Source: Streptomyces sp. HPF1205 (GTDB lineage: Bacteria > Actinomycetota > Actinomycetes > Streptomycetales > Streptomycetaceae). Taken from it: a DNA stretch of 64,000 nt. Under the pieces are notes generated by a model, which was not told the origin of the DNA, did not search any database, and saw nothing but the letters and a program-made list of their open reading frames with translations. The translations under genes were made by a program, and so were the position numbers. This document shows, one piece after another, positions 38,801 to 48,462 of the stretch; position 1 is the stretch's first letter, and every line of letters begins with the position of its first letter. Location of the stretch: NCBI RefSeq assembly GCF_020400825.1, contig NZ_JAINVH010000007.1, forward strand, positions 1 to 64,000, read 5' to 3'.

Positions 38801-39811
38801 GTGACTGCGTACATCATTCGACGCGTGATCGCCGCGATTTTCCTGGTGCTGGTCGTCAGCGCGGTCACCTTCTTGATCTTCTTCTGGGTGCCGAAGCTGG
38901 GCGGGCAGACCACCACGCAACTCGCCACCCAGTACGTCGGCAAGGACGCCAACCCGGAGTCCATCGCCGCGGTCAAGAAGAACCTGGGCTTCGACCTGCC
39001 GCTCTACGAGCAGTACTGGCACTTCATCAAGGGCATCGTCGCGGGTGCCCACTACAAGTTCGGGCCCGACGCGGCGTACTGCCACCGGCCCTGCTTCGGC
39101 TACTCCTTCAAGAACCACGTGGAGGTGTGGCCGCAGATCAAGCAGCGCATCCCGATCACCTTCTCGCTGGCCATCGGCGCGGCCGTGATCTGGGTGGTGT
39201 CCGGCGTGGCCATCGGCGTCGTCTCCGCGCTGAAGCGCGGCACGATCATCGACCGGCTGTCCATGGGCATCGCGCTGGCCGGCGTGTCGCTGCCGATCTT
39301 CTTCACCGGCCTGGTGCTGCTGGGCCTGTTCTCCTACAAGTGGGCGATCTGGCAGAACGTCCAGTACGTGGCGTTCACCTCCAATCCCGGCCAGTGGGCG
39401 TGGAACCTGATCCTGCCCTGGGTCAGCCTCGCCTTCCTGTACTCCGCGCTGTACGCCAGGCTCACCCGGGCCGGCATGCTGGAGACGATGGGCGAGGACT
39501 ACATCCGCACCGCGCGGGCCAAGGGCCTGCCCGAGCGGGTCGTGGTCGGCAAGCACGGCCTGCGGGCCGCGCTCTCCCCGATCGTCACGATCTTCGGCAT
39601 GGACTTCGGCCTGCTCATCGGCGGCGCGATCCTCACCGAGAGCGTCTTCTCCTTCAAGGGCGTCGGCGAGTACGCGGTCGAGGGCATCACCGGCAACGAC
39701 CTGCCGATCGTGATGGGCGTCACCATGGTGGCCGCCACCTTCATCGTCGTCTGCAACCTCTTGGTGGACCTGCTGTACGCCGCCATCGACCCCCGGGTGA
39801 GGTTCTCGTGA
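38801..39811 (+). CDS. Oligopeptide ABC transporter permease (DppB/OppB type)
   Basis: 336 residues, GTG start. The OppB N-terminus (YIIRRVIAAIFLVLVVSAVTF) is followed by a long first external loop with two Cys (AAYCHRPCFGYSF), then five helices and the EAA motif EDYIRTARAKGLPERVVVGKHGL. It pairs with the 35788 permease. Its TGA overlaps the GTG of the first ATPase gene, so expression is coupled. Confidence 0.93.
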   Translation: MTAYIIRRVIAAIFLVLVVSAVTFLIFFWVPKLGGQTTTQLATQYVGKDANPESIAAVKKNLGFDLPLYEQYWHFIKGIVAGAHYKFGPDAAYCHRPCFGYSFKNHVEVWPQIKQRIPITFSLAIGAAVIWVVSGVAIGVVSALKRGTIIDRLSMGIALAGVSLPIFFTGLVLLGLFSYKWAIWQNVQYVAFTSNPGQWAWNLILPWVSLAFLYSALYARLTRAGMLETMGEDYIRTARAKGLPERVVVGKHGLRAALSPIVTIFGMDFGLLIGGAILTESVFSFKGVGEYAVEGITGNDLPIVMGVTMVAATFIVVCNLLVDLLYAAIDPRVRFS

Positions 39812-41070
39812 GCACCGACGGCGGCGACGTGACCAAGGACGAGCGGACGAAGGCCGATTCGGTGAACGACGAGCAGGCGAGCGACGAGCGGGCGCAGGCC
39901 GGTCCGCCGCAGGACGCGCAGGTACAGGACGAGCAGGTACAGGACGAGCAGGCACAGGACGGCCCCGCGCGGACCGACCTGAGCAAGCCCGGCCCGGTGG
40001 CGGCCGCCGCCGTAAGTGAGCCGGTCGCGGTCGCCCCGGCCGCCCCCGCCGGCGACGCCTACCTGTCCGTACGCAACCTGCGCATCCACTTCGACACCGA
40101 CGACGGCCTGGTCAAGTCGGTCGACGGCGTCAGCTTCGACCTGCAACGCGGCCGTACCCTCGGCATCGTGGGCGAGTCCGGATCCGGCAAGTCCGTGACG
40201 TCGCTGGGCATCATGGGCCTGCACCGCACCGCGCGGGCCCGGATCTCGGGCGAGGTCTGGCTGGACGGCAAGGACCTGGTGGCCGCCGACCCGGACGAGG
40301 TACGCAGGCTGCGCGGCCGCAAGATGGCCATGATCTTCCAGGACCCGCTGTCGGCGATGCACCCCTACTACACGGTGGGCGCGCAGATCGTCGAGGCGTA
40401 CCGGGTGCACAACAAGGTGCCCAAGAAGGTCGCCGCCGAGCGGGCCATGGAGATGCTGGACCGGGTGGGCATCCCCGAGCCGCGCAAGCGGTTCCGGGAC
40501 TACCCGCACCAGTTCTCCGGCGGTATGCGGCAGCGCGCGATGATCGCCATGGCGCTGGTCAACAACCCCGAACTGCTCATCGCGGACGAGCCGACCACCG
40601 CGCTCGACGTGACCGTGCAGGCGCAGATCCTGGACCTGATCCGGGACCTGCAGAAGGAGTTCGGCTCCGCGGTCATCATGATCACGCACGATCTGGGCGT
40701 GGTCGCCGAGGTCGCCGACGAGCTGCTGGTGATGTACGCCGGCCGGGCCGTGGAACGCGGCACCGCCGAGAAGGTGTTCACCGAGCCGCAGCACCCGTAC
40801 ACCTGGGGCCTGCTCGGCTCGATGCCCCGACTGGACCGGGAGCGCAGCGAGCGGCTGAACCCGGTCAAGGGCTCCCCGCCCAGCCTGATCAACGTGCCGT
40901 CCGGCTGCGCCTTCCACCCGCGCTGCCCGTACGCCTCGCTGAACGGCGGCTCCTCCGAGACGGTCGTCCCCGAGCTGCGGGAAGTGGCCGACGGCCACCT
41001 CGCGGCCTGCCACCTGGCGGTTGACGAGCGGACCCGGATCTGGACCGAAGAGATAGAACCGAAGCTGTGA
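39808..41070 (+). CDS. Oligopeptide ABC transporter ATP-binding protein (DppD/OppD type)
   Basis: 420 residues. Walker [10 protein letters not shown]-loop [10 protein letters not shown], signature FSGGMRQR, Walker [13 protein letters not shown] and H-loop ITHD are present, and the C-terminal oligopeptide-transporter motif has Cys residues ([11 protein letters not shown] ... AACHL). The first 85 residues are an unusual acidic Gln/Asp/Glu-rich extension containing a short repeat QVQDEQ; the conserved domain starts at about 88. GTG start by overlap with the permease stop. It forms a heterodimer with the next gene's product. Confidence 0.93.
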   Translation: MSTDGGDVTKDERTKADSVNDEQASDERAQAGPPQDAQVQDEQVQDEQAQDGPARTDLSKPGPVAAAAVSEPVAVAPAAPAGDAYLSVRNLRIHFDTDDGLVKSVDGVSFDLQRGRTLGIVGESGSGKSVTSLGIMGLHRTARARISGEVWLDGKDLVAADPDEVRRLRGRKMAMIFQDPLSAMHPYYTVGAQIVEAYRVHNKVPKKVAAERAMEMLDRVGIPEPRKRFRDYPHQFSGGMRQRAMIAMALVNNPELLIADEPTTALDVTVQAQILDLIRDLQKEFGSAVIMITHDLGVVAEVADELLVMYAGRAVERGTAEKVFTEPQHPYTWGLLGSMPRLDRERSERLNPVKGSPPSLINVPSGCAFHPRCPYASLNGGSSETVVPELREVADGHLAACHLAVDERTRIWTEEIEPKL

Positions 41071-42194
41071 GCGATGTTGTGAAGGGCCAGGACCCCACCG
41101 TGGCTGAGTCATCGGCGAGCACCTCGCTGGAAAAGAACGCCGCGTCCGAGCAGCCGCGCGACGCCGAGGCGTCCGCCGTGCCGCGGCAGCCGTCGGGGGA
41201 ACCGCTGCTGAAGGTGACCGGGCTGGTCAAGCACTTCCCGATCACCAAGGGGCTGCTGCGCCGCCAGGTCGGCGCCGTGCAGGCCGTGGACGGGCTCGAC
41301 TTCGAGGTCGGCGCGGGCGAGACGCTCGGCGTCGTCGGCGAGTCGGGCTGCGGCAAGTCGACGATGGGCCGGCTGATCACCCGGCTGCTGGAGCCGACCG
41401 GCGGGAAGATCGAGTTCGAGGGCCGGGACATCACGCACCTGGGCACCGCGGCGATGCGCCCGATGCGGCGCGACGTCCAGATGATCTTCCAGGACCCGTA
41501 CTCCTCGCTGAACCCCCGCCACACCATCGGCACCATCGTGGGCGCGCCCTTCAAACTGCAGAAGGTGGCCACCGAGGCCGGGGTGAAGAAGGAGGTCCAG
41601 GGGCTGCTGGAGCTCGTGGGCCTGAGCCCGGAGCACTACAACCGCTACCCGCACGAGTTCTCCGGCGGTCAGCGGCAGCGCATCGGCATCGCCCGCGCGC
41701 TGGCCCTCAAGCCGAAGCTGGTCGTCGCCGACGAGCCGGTCTCCGCGCTGGACGTCTCCATCCAGGCCCAGGTCGTCAACCTCCTCGACGACCTCCAGGG
41801 GGAGCTCGGCCTCACCTACGTGATCATCGCCCACGACCTGTCGGTCATCCGGCACGTCTCCGACCGCATCGCGGTGATGTACCTGGGCAAGATCGTGGAG
41901 CTCGGCGACCGCGAGGCGCTGTACTCCGCGCCCCTCCACCCGTACACCAACGCGCTGATGTCCGCGGTGCCGGTGCCGGACCCCAAGCGGAAGCAGCAGC
42001 GCGAGCGGATCCTGCTCAACGGGGACGTCCCGTCGCCGATCGCGCCGCCCAGCGGCTGCCGCTTCCACACCCGGTGCTGGAAGGCGACCGAGGTGTGCAG
42101 GACGGTGGAGCCGCCGCTGGCCGCGCTGGCGACCGGGCACAAGGTGGCCTGCCACCACCCGGAGAACGCGCCGGACCAGAAGCCCGGCGAGTAG
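41067..42194 (+). CDS. Oligopeptide ABC transporter ATP-binding protein (DppF/OppF type)
   Basis: 375 residues. Walker [11 protein letters not shown]-loop [16 protein letters not shown], signature FSGGQRQR, Walker [13 protein letters not shown] and H-loop IAHDLS are all present, with the C-terminal oligopeptide-transporter Cys motif ([15 protein letters not shown]). A 40-residue low-complexity N-terminus precedes the domain. GTGA overlap with the first ATPase gene. It is the last gene of the operon; a strong terminator hairpin follows. Confidence 0.94.
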   Translation: MSDVVKGQDPTVAESSASTSLEKNAASEQPRDAEASAVPRQPSGEPLLKVTGLVKHFPITKGLLRRQVGAVQAVDGLDFEVGAGETLGVVGESGCGKSTMGRLITRLLEPTGGKIEFEGRDITHLGTAAMRPMRRDVQMIFQDPYSSLNPRHTIGTIVGAPFKLQKVATEAGVKKEVQGLLELVGLSPEHYNRYPHEFSGGQRQRIGIARALALKPKLVVADEPVSALDVSIQAQVVNLLDDLQGELGLTYVIIAHDLSVIRHVSDRIAVMYLGKIVELGDREALYSAPLHPYTNALMSAVPVPDPKRKQQRERILLNGDVPSPIAPPSGCRFHTRCWKATEVCRTVEPPLAALATGHKVACHHPENAPDQKPGE

Positions 42195-42212
42195 CCGGTT
42201 CACGCGTTACGG

Positions 42213-42240
42213 AAGGGGCGGCGCCGCGGCGCCGCCCCTT
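42213..42240. terminator. Bidirectional intrinsic terminator
   Basis: AAGGGGCGGCGCC and its exact reverse complement GGCGCCGCCCCTT, separated by two bases: a 13-bp perfect stem. It lies between the convergent ABC operon and cysteine desulfurase gene and can serve both directions. Confidence 0.85.
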
Positions 42241-42304
42241 CGCCGTTCCCGGGACCGGATCCGCCTCGCTGTTCCCGGTCCAGGTCGCGGCCGGACGCCG
42301 GGGG

Positions 42305-43471
42305 TCAGATCTGGCCGGCCGCGCGGGCGCGCTCGGCCGCGGGCCCGATGGCCTTCACGACCGTCGCGATGTCCTCGGCGGTCGTGGTGTGGCCCAGCGA
42401 GAAGCGCAGGGTGGCGCGGGCGAGTTCGGGCGCCTGGCCCATCGCGAGCAGCACATGGCTGGGCTGGGCCACCCCGGCGGTGCACGCCGAGCCGGTGGAG
42501 CAGGCGATGCCCTGGGCGTCCAGCAGGAGCAGCAGTGCGTCCCCGTCGCAGCCGGGGAACGAGAAGTGCGCGTTGGCCGGCAGCCGGCCCTCGGGGGAGG
42601 GGTCGCCGTTGAGGACCGCGTCGGGAACGGCCGCGCGCACCCCGCGCACCAGCTCGTCGCGCAGCGCCCCCACCGTGCGGGCGAAGTCCGCCCGCCGCTC
42701 GGCGGCGAGCCGCGCCGCGGTGGCGAAGGCCGCGATGGCCGGCACGTCGAGCGTCCCGGACCGGCTGCGCTCCTGCTCGCCGCCGTGCAGCAGCGGTACG
42801 GGGGTGTCCTCGCGCCGCAGTACGAGCGCACCCACCCCGTAGGGGCCGCCGACCTTGTGCCCGGTGACCGTCAGGGCGTCCAGGCCGGCGGCGGCGAAGT
42901 CCACCTCCGTCTGGCCGAACGCCTGCACCGCGTCCGAGTGCGAGGGGATGCCGAAACCGCGCGCCACCTCGGCCAGTTCGCGTACCGGCAGGATCGTCCC
43001 GACCTCGTTGTTCGCCCACATCGCGGTAACCAGGGCGACATCCCGCGGCGCCTTCTCGATCGCCGCTCGCAGCGCCTGCGGGTGCACCCGGCCGAACCCG
43101 TCGACCTCCAGCCACTCCACGACGGCGCCCTCGTGGTCGGCCAGCCAGTGCACGGCGTCCAGCACCGCGTGGTGCTCCACGGGGCTCGCCAGCACCCGCA
43201 CCCGGCGGGGATCCTCCGCGCGCCGGGCCCAGAACAGGCCCTTGACGGCGAGGTTGTCCGCCTCGGTGCCGCCGCCGGTGAACACGATCTCGCTCGGCCG
43301 CGCCCCGAGCGCCGCCGCCAGTTCCTCGCGGGCCTCCTCGACGGTACGGCGGGCCCGCCGCCCCGCGGCGTGCAGGGCGTTCGCGTTCCCGGTCACCGTC
43401 AGGTGCGCGGTCATCGCCTGTACCGCTTCCGGCACCATGGGCGTGGTGGCGGCGTGATCGAGGTAGACCAT
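42305..43471 (-). CDS. Cysteine desulfurase (NifS/IscS class)
   Basis: PLP enzyme that removes sulfur from cysteine as an enzyme persulfide. It is 388 residues. The PLP Lys lies in TVTGHKVGGPYG, the N-terminus is YLDHAATTP, and the catalytic Cys loop is STGSACTAG, as in group I IscS/NifS. It is the natural sulfur source for the mnmA product encoded about 7 kb away, which needs an IscS-type donor for tRNA 2-thiouridine. The ATG at 43471 begins MVYLDHAATT. Confidence 0.95.
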   Translation of the reverse strand: MVYLDHAATTPMVPEAVQAMTAHLTVTGNANALHAAGRRARRTVEEAREELAAALGARPSEIVFTGGGTEADNLAVKGLFWARRAEDPRRVRVLASPVEHHAVLDAVHWLADHEGAVVEWLEVDGFGRVHPQALRAAIEKAPRDVALVTAMWANNEVGTILPVRELAEVARGFGIPSHSDAVQAFGQTEVDFAAAGLDALTVTGHKVGGPYGVGALVLRREDTPVPLLHGGEQERSRSGTLDVPAIAAFATAARLAAERRADFARTVGALRDELVRGVRAAVPDAVLNGDPSPEGRLPANAHFSFPGCDGDALLLLLDAQGIACSTGSACTAGVAQPSHVLLAMGQAPELARATLRFSLGHTTTAEDIATVVKAIGPAAERARAAGQI

Positions 43472-43576
43472 GGTGGTCCGATTCTACGTGGCACCGGCCG
43501 TGCGGGGATCGCCGGGCGGGGCCCGGGCGGCGCGAGCGCCGTGCGGGTCGGCCGGGCGGGTCAGCAGCCGCGGGGG

Positions 43577-44440
43577 TCAGCCGCGGGGGGCACGGGCCAG
43601 TTGGCGGGCCTGAGCGACCAGGCGGTCGCGGGAGTCCCAGACCTCGACGTCCTCCTCCAGGAGCCCGCCGGCCAGGTTGCGGGTGGAGATCGCGACCCTG
43701 AGGGGGCCGGGGGCGGGCTTGGCGCGCAGGTGGACGGTCAGTTCGAGGGTGGGCGTCCAGCCCTTCAGGCCCAGGTCGAAGGCGGTCGGCGGCAGGGCGT
43801 CGACGGCGAGCAGCAGGGAGAGCGTGTCGTGCTCGCGCCCGTCGGCGAGGCCGAGCCATCCGCGCATCCGCCCGGCGCCGGAGGGCGCCCCCACGGCCCA
43901 CCCCGCGGTGGCGGGGTCGAGCCGCAGGTCGAGCCGGTCGAGGATGGCTGTCGTGCCGGTGACGGGACCGGCTCCGGCCGGCGCGTCCTCGGATCCCACG
44001 CAGCTCTCGTACGACGGCATCGCGGGCGGCAGCGCGGAGGTCAGGACCTGCGGGGGCAGGGCGTCGAGGTCCGCGTACCCGGCGATGACCCGGATCCGCT
44101 CGACCTCGCGCCCCTCCTCGTCGGTCTGGAACAAGGACGCCTGCCCGGTGGCCATCGTCCGCCCCGTCCGCACGGTCTGCGTCCTGATCACGGCCGGCCC
44201 CGGCTGCGAGGCCGTCAGGTAGTGCGCGGTGATCGTGATCGGGTCCGGGTGCGGCAGCTCCTCGCGCAGCGCCCGCGCGAGGACCGCCAGCAGGTACCCC
44301 CCGTTGACCGCGGCTATGATCGCCCACCCCGCCGACAGGTGCGTGTCGTACGTCCCCGGCTCCTCCGGCCGGGCCACGACCGCGGTGTCCCGGTCGAACT
44401 CGCTGTCCCCGATGGCCGCGCGGGCCGCTGCATATGCCAT
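43577..44440 (-). CDS. TesB-like acyl-CoA thioesterase family protein
   Basis: 287 residues with a double-hotdog layout: first half with GWAIIAAVNGGYLLAVLARAL and PDPITITAHYLTAS, second half with ELTVHLRAKPAPGPLRVAISTRNL and EEDVEVWDSRDRLVAQARQLA, the last being the typical TesB end. It would hydrolyse acyl-CoA thioesters; the substrate is unknown. The ATG at 44440 gives MAYAAARAAI; one at 44458 would add six residues. Confidence 0.82.
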   Translation of the reverse strand: MAYAAARAAIGDSEFDRDTAVVARPEEPGTYDTHLSAGWAIIAAVNGGYLLAVLARALREELPHPDPITITAHYLTASQPGPAVIRTQTVRTGRTMATGQASLFQTDEEGREVERIRVIAGYADLDALPPQVLTSALPPAMPSYESCVGSEDAPAGAGPVTGTTAILDRLDLRLDPATAGWAVGAPSGAGRMRGWLGLADGREHDTLSLLLAVDALPPTAFDLGLKGWTPTLELTVHLRAKPAPGPLRVAISTRNLAGGLLEEDVEVWDSRDRLVAQARQLARAPRG

Positions 44441-44508
44441 GAGCCGTAGGTTACCCATCAGTAGGCGCCGGTTGTAAAGTCCTCCCCGGCGCAACGCTGA
44501 GCAAGCGC

Positions 44509-45153
44509 TCAGTTCTTCCCGGCCGCCAGGAGGCCGGGCGCGGGCGCCGTCCCCCCGCGCAGCGCCCGCGTCACCTCGGCCACCCGCCGCCCCAGCGCGC
44601 TCGCCGTGCGCAGGTCGGTGGCGGGCGGCGCGGCGTCCGGTCCCGCGTCCACGTCCGACTGGGCCATCGCCCCCAGCCAACTGCCCAGCCGGTTGAGCTC
44701 CTCCGGCGAACCCGCGGCCGTGCGCCAGCCCGCCTGCTCCGCCAGGCCGACCCAGATCATCCCGTGCTGCGCGGCGAACACGGCCAGGTCGACCAGGGTG
44801 TTGAGCTTGTCCCCGCTCATGGCGCCGCTGTTGGTGAACCCGGCCGCGACCTTGTCCCGCCAGCGCATCCCGTCGTTCATCGGCTCGCTGGTCAGCTCGG
44901 CGAACCGCTTGAAGGCCGCCGACGGGCCCCCCATGTACGTCGGCGTCCCGAACACGATCGCGTCCGCCGCGTCCAGGGCCCGCCACAGCGACGCCTCACC
45001 CGGATCGTCGACCACGAGCAGGTCCGCGACCGTCCCCGGCACGCTCAGGGCGCCGTCCGCGACCGCCCGCGCCTGCCGGGCGGTGTGCCCGTATCCGCTG
45101 TGGAAGGCGACCGCGATCCGCACCGCGTCCGCCGCCTTTTGGTTCACGGTCAT
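44509..45153 (-). CDS. Flavodoxin/WrbA-like NAD(P)H oxidoreductase
   Basis: 214 residues. The N-terminal FMN-binding signature is FHSGYGHTARQARAVADGA, and a second motif FGTPTYMGGPSAAFKRFAE matches WrbA/NQO-type flavodoxin folds. The likely role is two-electron quinone or nitro reduction. The ATG at 45153 is chosen because it begins the fold; an upstream extension looks unlike protein. It is divergent from an ECF sigma factor gene 197 bp away; sigma factors of this class often control a neighbouring oxidoreductase. Confidence 0.82.
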   Translation of the reverse strand: MTVNQKAADAVRIAVAFHSGYGHTARQARAVADGALSVPGTVADLLVVDDPGEASLWRALDAADAIVFGTPTYMGGPSAAFKRFAELTSEPMNDGMRWRDKVAAGFTNSGAMSGDKLNTLVDLAVFAAQHGMIWVGLAEQAGWRTAAGSPEELNRLGSWLGAMAQSDVDAGPDAAPPATDLRTASALGRRVAEVTRALRGGTAPAPGLLAAGKN

Positions 45154-45350
45154 GCCGTTGCACTCCTTGCTGCTCGTTGCCGTTCGTTGCCGCTCGGCCG
45201 TCCGAGGGCATGCGAAGGGCCGGTCCCGCCGCGGGGAGAAGCGGCTGGGCACCGGCCCGGTAGACTGACGGACGTCGAGGTCACAGGCGCCGCACACCCG
45301 CCACGAATCCGTCACCGCGTATGACGAAACGGCGCAGGGAAAGGTGACCG

Positions 45351-46250
45351 ATGGACGAGCGGGAAGTTCTGGCCGGGCGTTTCGAGGCCGACCGCGGCCG
45401 GCTGCGGGCGGTCGCGTACCGCATGCTCGGCTCGCTCAGCGACGCGGACGACGCCGTGCAGGAGACCTGGCTGCGGCTGCACCGCGCGGACGCCTCGGGC
45501 GGCGGCCGGGTGGAGAACCTGCCCGGATGGCTGACCACCGTGCTGGGCCGGGTGTGCCTGGACATGCTGCGCGCCCGCCGGGCCCGGCGCGACGACCCGG
45601 CCGGGAGCGACGTGCCCGCGGCGGCCGACGGCGTGGGCGACCCCGAGGAAGAGGCCCTGCTGGCCGACTCGGTGAGCCGCGCGCTGCTGGTCGTACTGGA
45701 ACGGCTGTCCCCCGCCGAGCGGGTCGCGTTCGTGCTGCACGACCTGTTCGCGGTGCCCTTCGACGAGATCGGCCCCGTCGTGGGCCGCTCCCCGGTCACC
45801 GCCAAGAAGCTCGCCAGCCGCGCCCGGTCGCGGGTCAGGGGCGCCGACGCGGCCGGCGGCACCGACCGCGCGACCCACCGGCGGGTGGTGGAGGCGTTCC
45901 TGGCCGCCGCCCGGGGCCGGGATCTGGCCGGACTGCTCGCCGTCCTCGACCCCGATGTCGTACGGCGGGCCGACCCCGCCGCCCTGCCGCCCGGCGTGCC
46001 CGCCGAGATCCGGGGCGCCCGGGCCGTGGTCGAGGAGACGGTGCTGCTCGCCGAACGCTCCGCCTTCGCCGAACCCGCCCTCGTCGGCGGCTCGGTCGGC
46101 CTCGTCGTGGCCCCCTACGGCCGCCTGGCCCTCGCCCTTGCCGTCACCGTCGAGCACGACCGGATCACTTCGTACGAGGTCGTCGCCGACCCGGCCCGGC
46201 TGGCCCGGCTCGACCTCGCGGTGCTGGACCTCCCGGCGGAGGCGGCCTGA
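45351..46250 (+). CDS. ECF sigma factor with C-terminal SnoaL-like domain
   Basis: 299 residues. Sigma region 2 (RLRAVAYRMLGSLSDADDAVQETWLRLHRA) is at about 16-46, region 4 (LSPAERVAFVLHDLFAVPFDEIGPVVGRS) at about 120-150. From residue 175 a SnoaL_2-like domain follows (RVVEAFLAAARGRDLAGLLAVLDPDVV). It has no separate anti-sigma neighbour; in this class (SigJ, ECF41/ECF56-like) the C-terminal domain modulates activity. The WLPEP and DGGGK motifs that I associate with ECF41 are absent. It starts 197 bp from the divergent flavodoxin-like gene, a plausible target. Confidence 0.85.
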   Translation: MDEREVLAGRFEADRGRLRAVAYRMLGSLSDADDAVQETWLRLHRADASGGGRVENLPGWLTTVLGRVCLDMLRARRARRDDPAGSDVPAAADGVGDPEEEALLADSVSRALLVVLERLSPAERVAFVLHDLFAVPFDEIGPVVGRSPVTAKKLASRARSRVRGADAAGGTDRATHRRVVEAFLAAARGRDLAGLLAVLDPDVVRRADPAALPPGVPAEIRGARAVVEETVLLAERSAFAEPALVGGSVGLVVAPYGRLALALAVTVEHDRITSYEVVADPARLARLDLAVLDLPAEAA

Positions 46251-46314
46251 GCGGCCTCGGCGACCTGGCCCGCGCGGGTACGCCCGGCGCCCGCGCGGGC
46301 GGGCCCGGGGACCG

Positions 46315-48162
46315 TCAGGGCGCCGAGTCCTTCACCCTCGGCGAGATGGCGTAGGCGTGGGTCGGCGAGGTGGAGTGCGGCGGATGGGGCGCGGTCGTGA
46401 CGCGGCCGTAGGCGTCGACGCCTATCACGTCGTCGAATCGGCTGACCTTCGCGCACTTGCCCTTGTCGCTGCCCAGTTGCGAGTTCGCGCCGTCGAGGGC
46501 GGACTTGCGCTGGGTGTTCGAGGCCTCGGTCCTCGCGCCGGGGAAGGTCGTGCCGGTCGTCCAGTCGGAGCCGATGACGAGGACGACGCCGGGGACCGAC
46601 GCGCTCTGCCGCAGGTCCTTGGCGGGTATGCCCAGCGCGTTGGCGACGGCCCGCGCCTGCGCCGCCTGACCGGCGGGGTAGGTGAGGGAGGTCGTGGCCG
46701 CCGGGGCGCCGGTGACGGCGGAGGTCCGCTTGCTGAAGCCGCGGTCGGTGAGCTCGCCGGCCACCGCCGACGCGCGGCCCTTGACCAGCACGCCGTCGAC
46801 CGCGGCGCCGTTGCGGACCTGTACGGCTATCGAGGAGGGCGGCACGGTGGGCGCGGCCGACGCCGTGGGGGAGGCGGACGCGGCGACCTTGCCGCCGCCG
46901 GGGGTGGTCAGCGACTGGTCGGAGGCGATGGTACGGAACAGCGCCGACGCCCCCGGCTGCACGAGGTGCGTCTCGTAGACGCCGTTCACCTTCGCGTCGG
47001 CGGTCTGGAGCGTGGCGAAGGTGACCCGGCTGGTCGGGACCTTGTTCAGGTCCTCGCCCAGGCCGGCCAGCCGGGTGAGGGAGTGCAGCGACTTGTCCAC
47101 CGTCAGCGACTTGGTCGCCGCGTTGGCGAGCCGCCACATCTTGGTGGGGCTGCCGAGCGTCCCCTCGTCCTTGAGCTTGTTGAGCAGCGCGGTGAGGAAG
47201 ATGTGCTGGCCCTCGGTCCGGCCGCGGCTGTCGCTGGAGTCGCCGAAACCGTGCCGGGTGCGAAGGAACTCCAGCGCCGCCTCGCCCTTGAGGACGTGCG
47301 GCCCCGCCTTGAGCTTGAGGTGGCTGTACGGGTCGTAGACGTTGGCGTCGACGCAGACCTTGACGCCGCCCACCGCGTTGGACATGGACACCACGCCGGT
47401 GAAGTCGACCATCATGAAGTGGTCGATGGGGATGCCGGTCAGTTCGTGGACGGCGACCACGCTGCACCCCGGGCCGCCGGCGAGAGCCGTGTTGATCATC
47501 ACGTTGTGCTGCGGGCCCATGCTCCGGTGGTCGTTGTCGTGGCAGCCGCTCCAGTCCGCGCGAAGGTCGCGCGGCACGCTCATCACGGTGGCGTTGGAGC
47601 GGTCCGCGGATATGTGCACGACCATCTCCACGTCCGCGCGCTCCCCGCCGGCCTCCTTGCAGGCGCCGCCGAGCTTGCAGTCCTCGGCGCTGTTGCGGCC
47701 GTCGGAGCCGATGACCAGGATGTTGATGGGTGTGCGCCCGAAGGCGTCCGGCTTCTCGTGGCCCGCGCCGTCCTTGCCGTTCGCCGACAGGTCGTCGGTG
47801 TGGATGTTGCTGTTGAGCTTCCAGTACACATAGGCCGCCGCACCGCCCGTCGCCAGGACGACGAAGCCCATCACCAGTCCGATGATCTTCAGTGCCCGCC
47901 GCCCGCGCCGCTTCCCGCCACCGCGGGCCGCCTTGCGCGCCGCCGCCCGCCCGCCGGGCGGCGGGGCCGCCGCGCCACCGGACCCGGAGCCCGCTCCCGC
48001 TTCCGTGCCCCGACCCGGTCTCGCTCCCGGTCCCCCCGGCGGAGCCGCCTGAGGGGCCGGGGCGGGGTCGGGCCCGGCCGGACGCGCGCCGGCGCGGCGC
48101 CGGCCGGCACCGTGGCCCCGCCCGGCGCCGTGGCCGCGGTGACCGTGGGTGGGCTCGCTCAT
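46315..48162 (-). CDS. LytR-CpsA-Psr (LCP) family cell-wall polymer ligase
   Basis: 615 residues. The cytosolic N-terminus (1-90) is rich in Arg, Gly, Pro and Ala, followed by one membrane helix (IIGLVMGFVVLATGGAAAYVY). The extracytoplasmic LCP domain shows the catalytic-site motifs NILVIGSDGR, VMSVPRDLR, and EFLRTRHGF with GRTEGQH. A LytR_C domain is at the C-terminus (IAVQVRNGAAVDGVLVKGRA). LCP proteins attach glycopolymers to peptidoglycan. It is convergent with the sigma factor gene 64 bp away. Confidence 0.93.
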   Translation of the reverse strand: MSEPTHGHRGHGAGRGHGAGRRRAGARPAGPDPAPAPQAAPPGGPGARPGRGTEAGAGSGSGGAAAPPPGGRAAARKAARGGGKRRGRRALKIIGLVMGFVVLATGGAAAYVYWKLNSNIHTDDLSANGKDGAGHEKPDAFGRTPINILVIGSDGRNSAEDCKLGGACKEAGGERADVEMVVHISADRSNATVMSVPRDLRADWSGCHDNDHRSMGPQHNVMINTALAGGPGCSVVAVHELTGIPIDHFMMVDFTGVVSMSNAVGGVKVCVDANVYDPYSHLKLKAGPHVLKGEAALEFLRTRHGFGDSSDSRGRTEGQHIFLTALLNKLKDEGTLGSPTKMWRLANAATKSLTVDKSLHSLTRLAGLGEDLNKVPTSRVTFATLQTADAKVNGVYETHLVQPGASALFRTIASDQSLTTPGGGKVAASASPTASAAPTVPPSSIAVQVRNGAAVDGVLVKGRASAVAGELTDRGFSKRTSAVTGAPAATTSLTYPAGQAAQARAVANALGIPAKDLRQSASVPGVVLVIGSDWTTGTTFPGARTEASNTQRKSALDGANSQLGSDKGKCAKVSRFDDVIGVDAYGRVTTAPHPPHSTSPTHAYAISPRVKDSAP

Positions 48163-48462
48163 GCTCGTATCCCCTGTGACGTCGGACCCAGGCGGGCTGG
48201 GACGGCCGAGTCGGCCGCCCTGTACGACCCCTCAAACCTCCGACTGGTTGCATTCCGCTCACGATCACGGCGCCGCGACGCCCCCCCCGCCGGACACCGG
48301 CGAAGGGGCCGGGACCTGCGGCGGATCCGAGCCGGGCCCGAGCCGGGGCGCGGGCGCGGGCAGGGGCCGGGCCCGGGCCCCGGCGGCCGGGGTCACGGAC
48401 CGCCGGCCGTTCCGTCCGCGGGGGTGCCGAGGCGGCCGGCCCGCCCGCGGCCGGTGACCGCG

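Noticed and set aside
36896..39955. A 1019-codon open frame on the minus strand across the oligopeptide transporter genes
   Set aside because: It is antisense to four well-supported genes; its Arg/Val/Gly/His-rich product has no domain. Long antisense frames are expected at this GC content.
45154..45350. ECF41-type promoter (TGTCACA with CGTC) in the sigma/oxidoreductase gap
   Set aside because: TGTGAC and CGTC pieces occur but at the wrong spacing, so no promoter was called.
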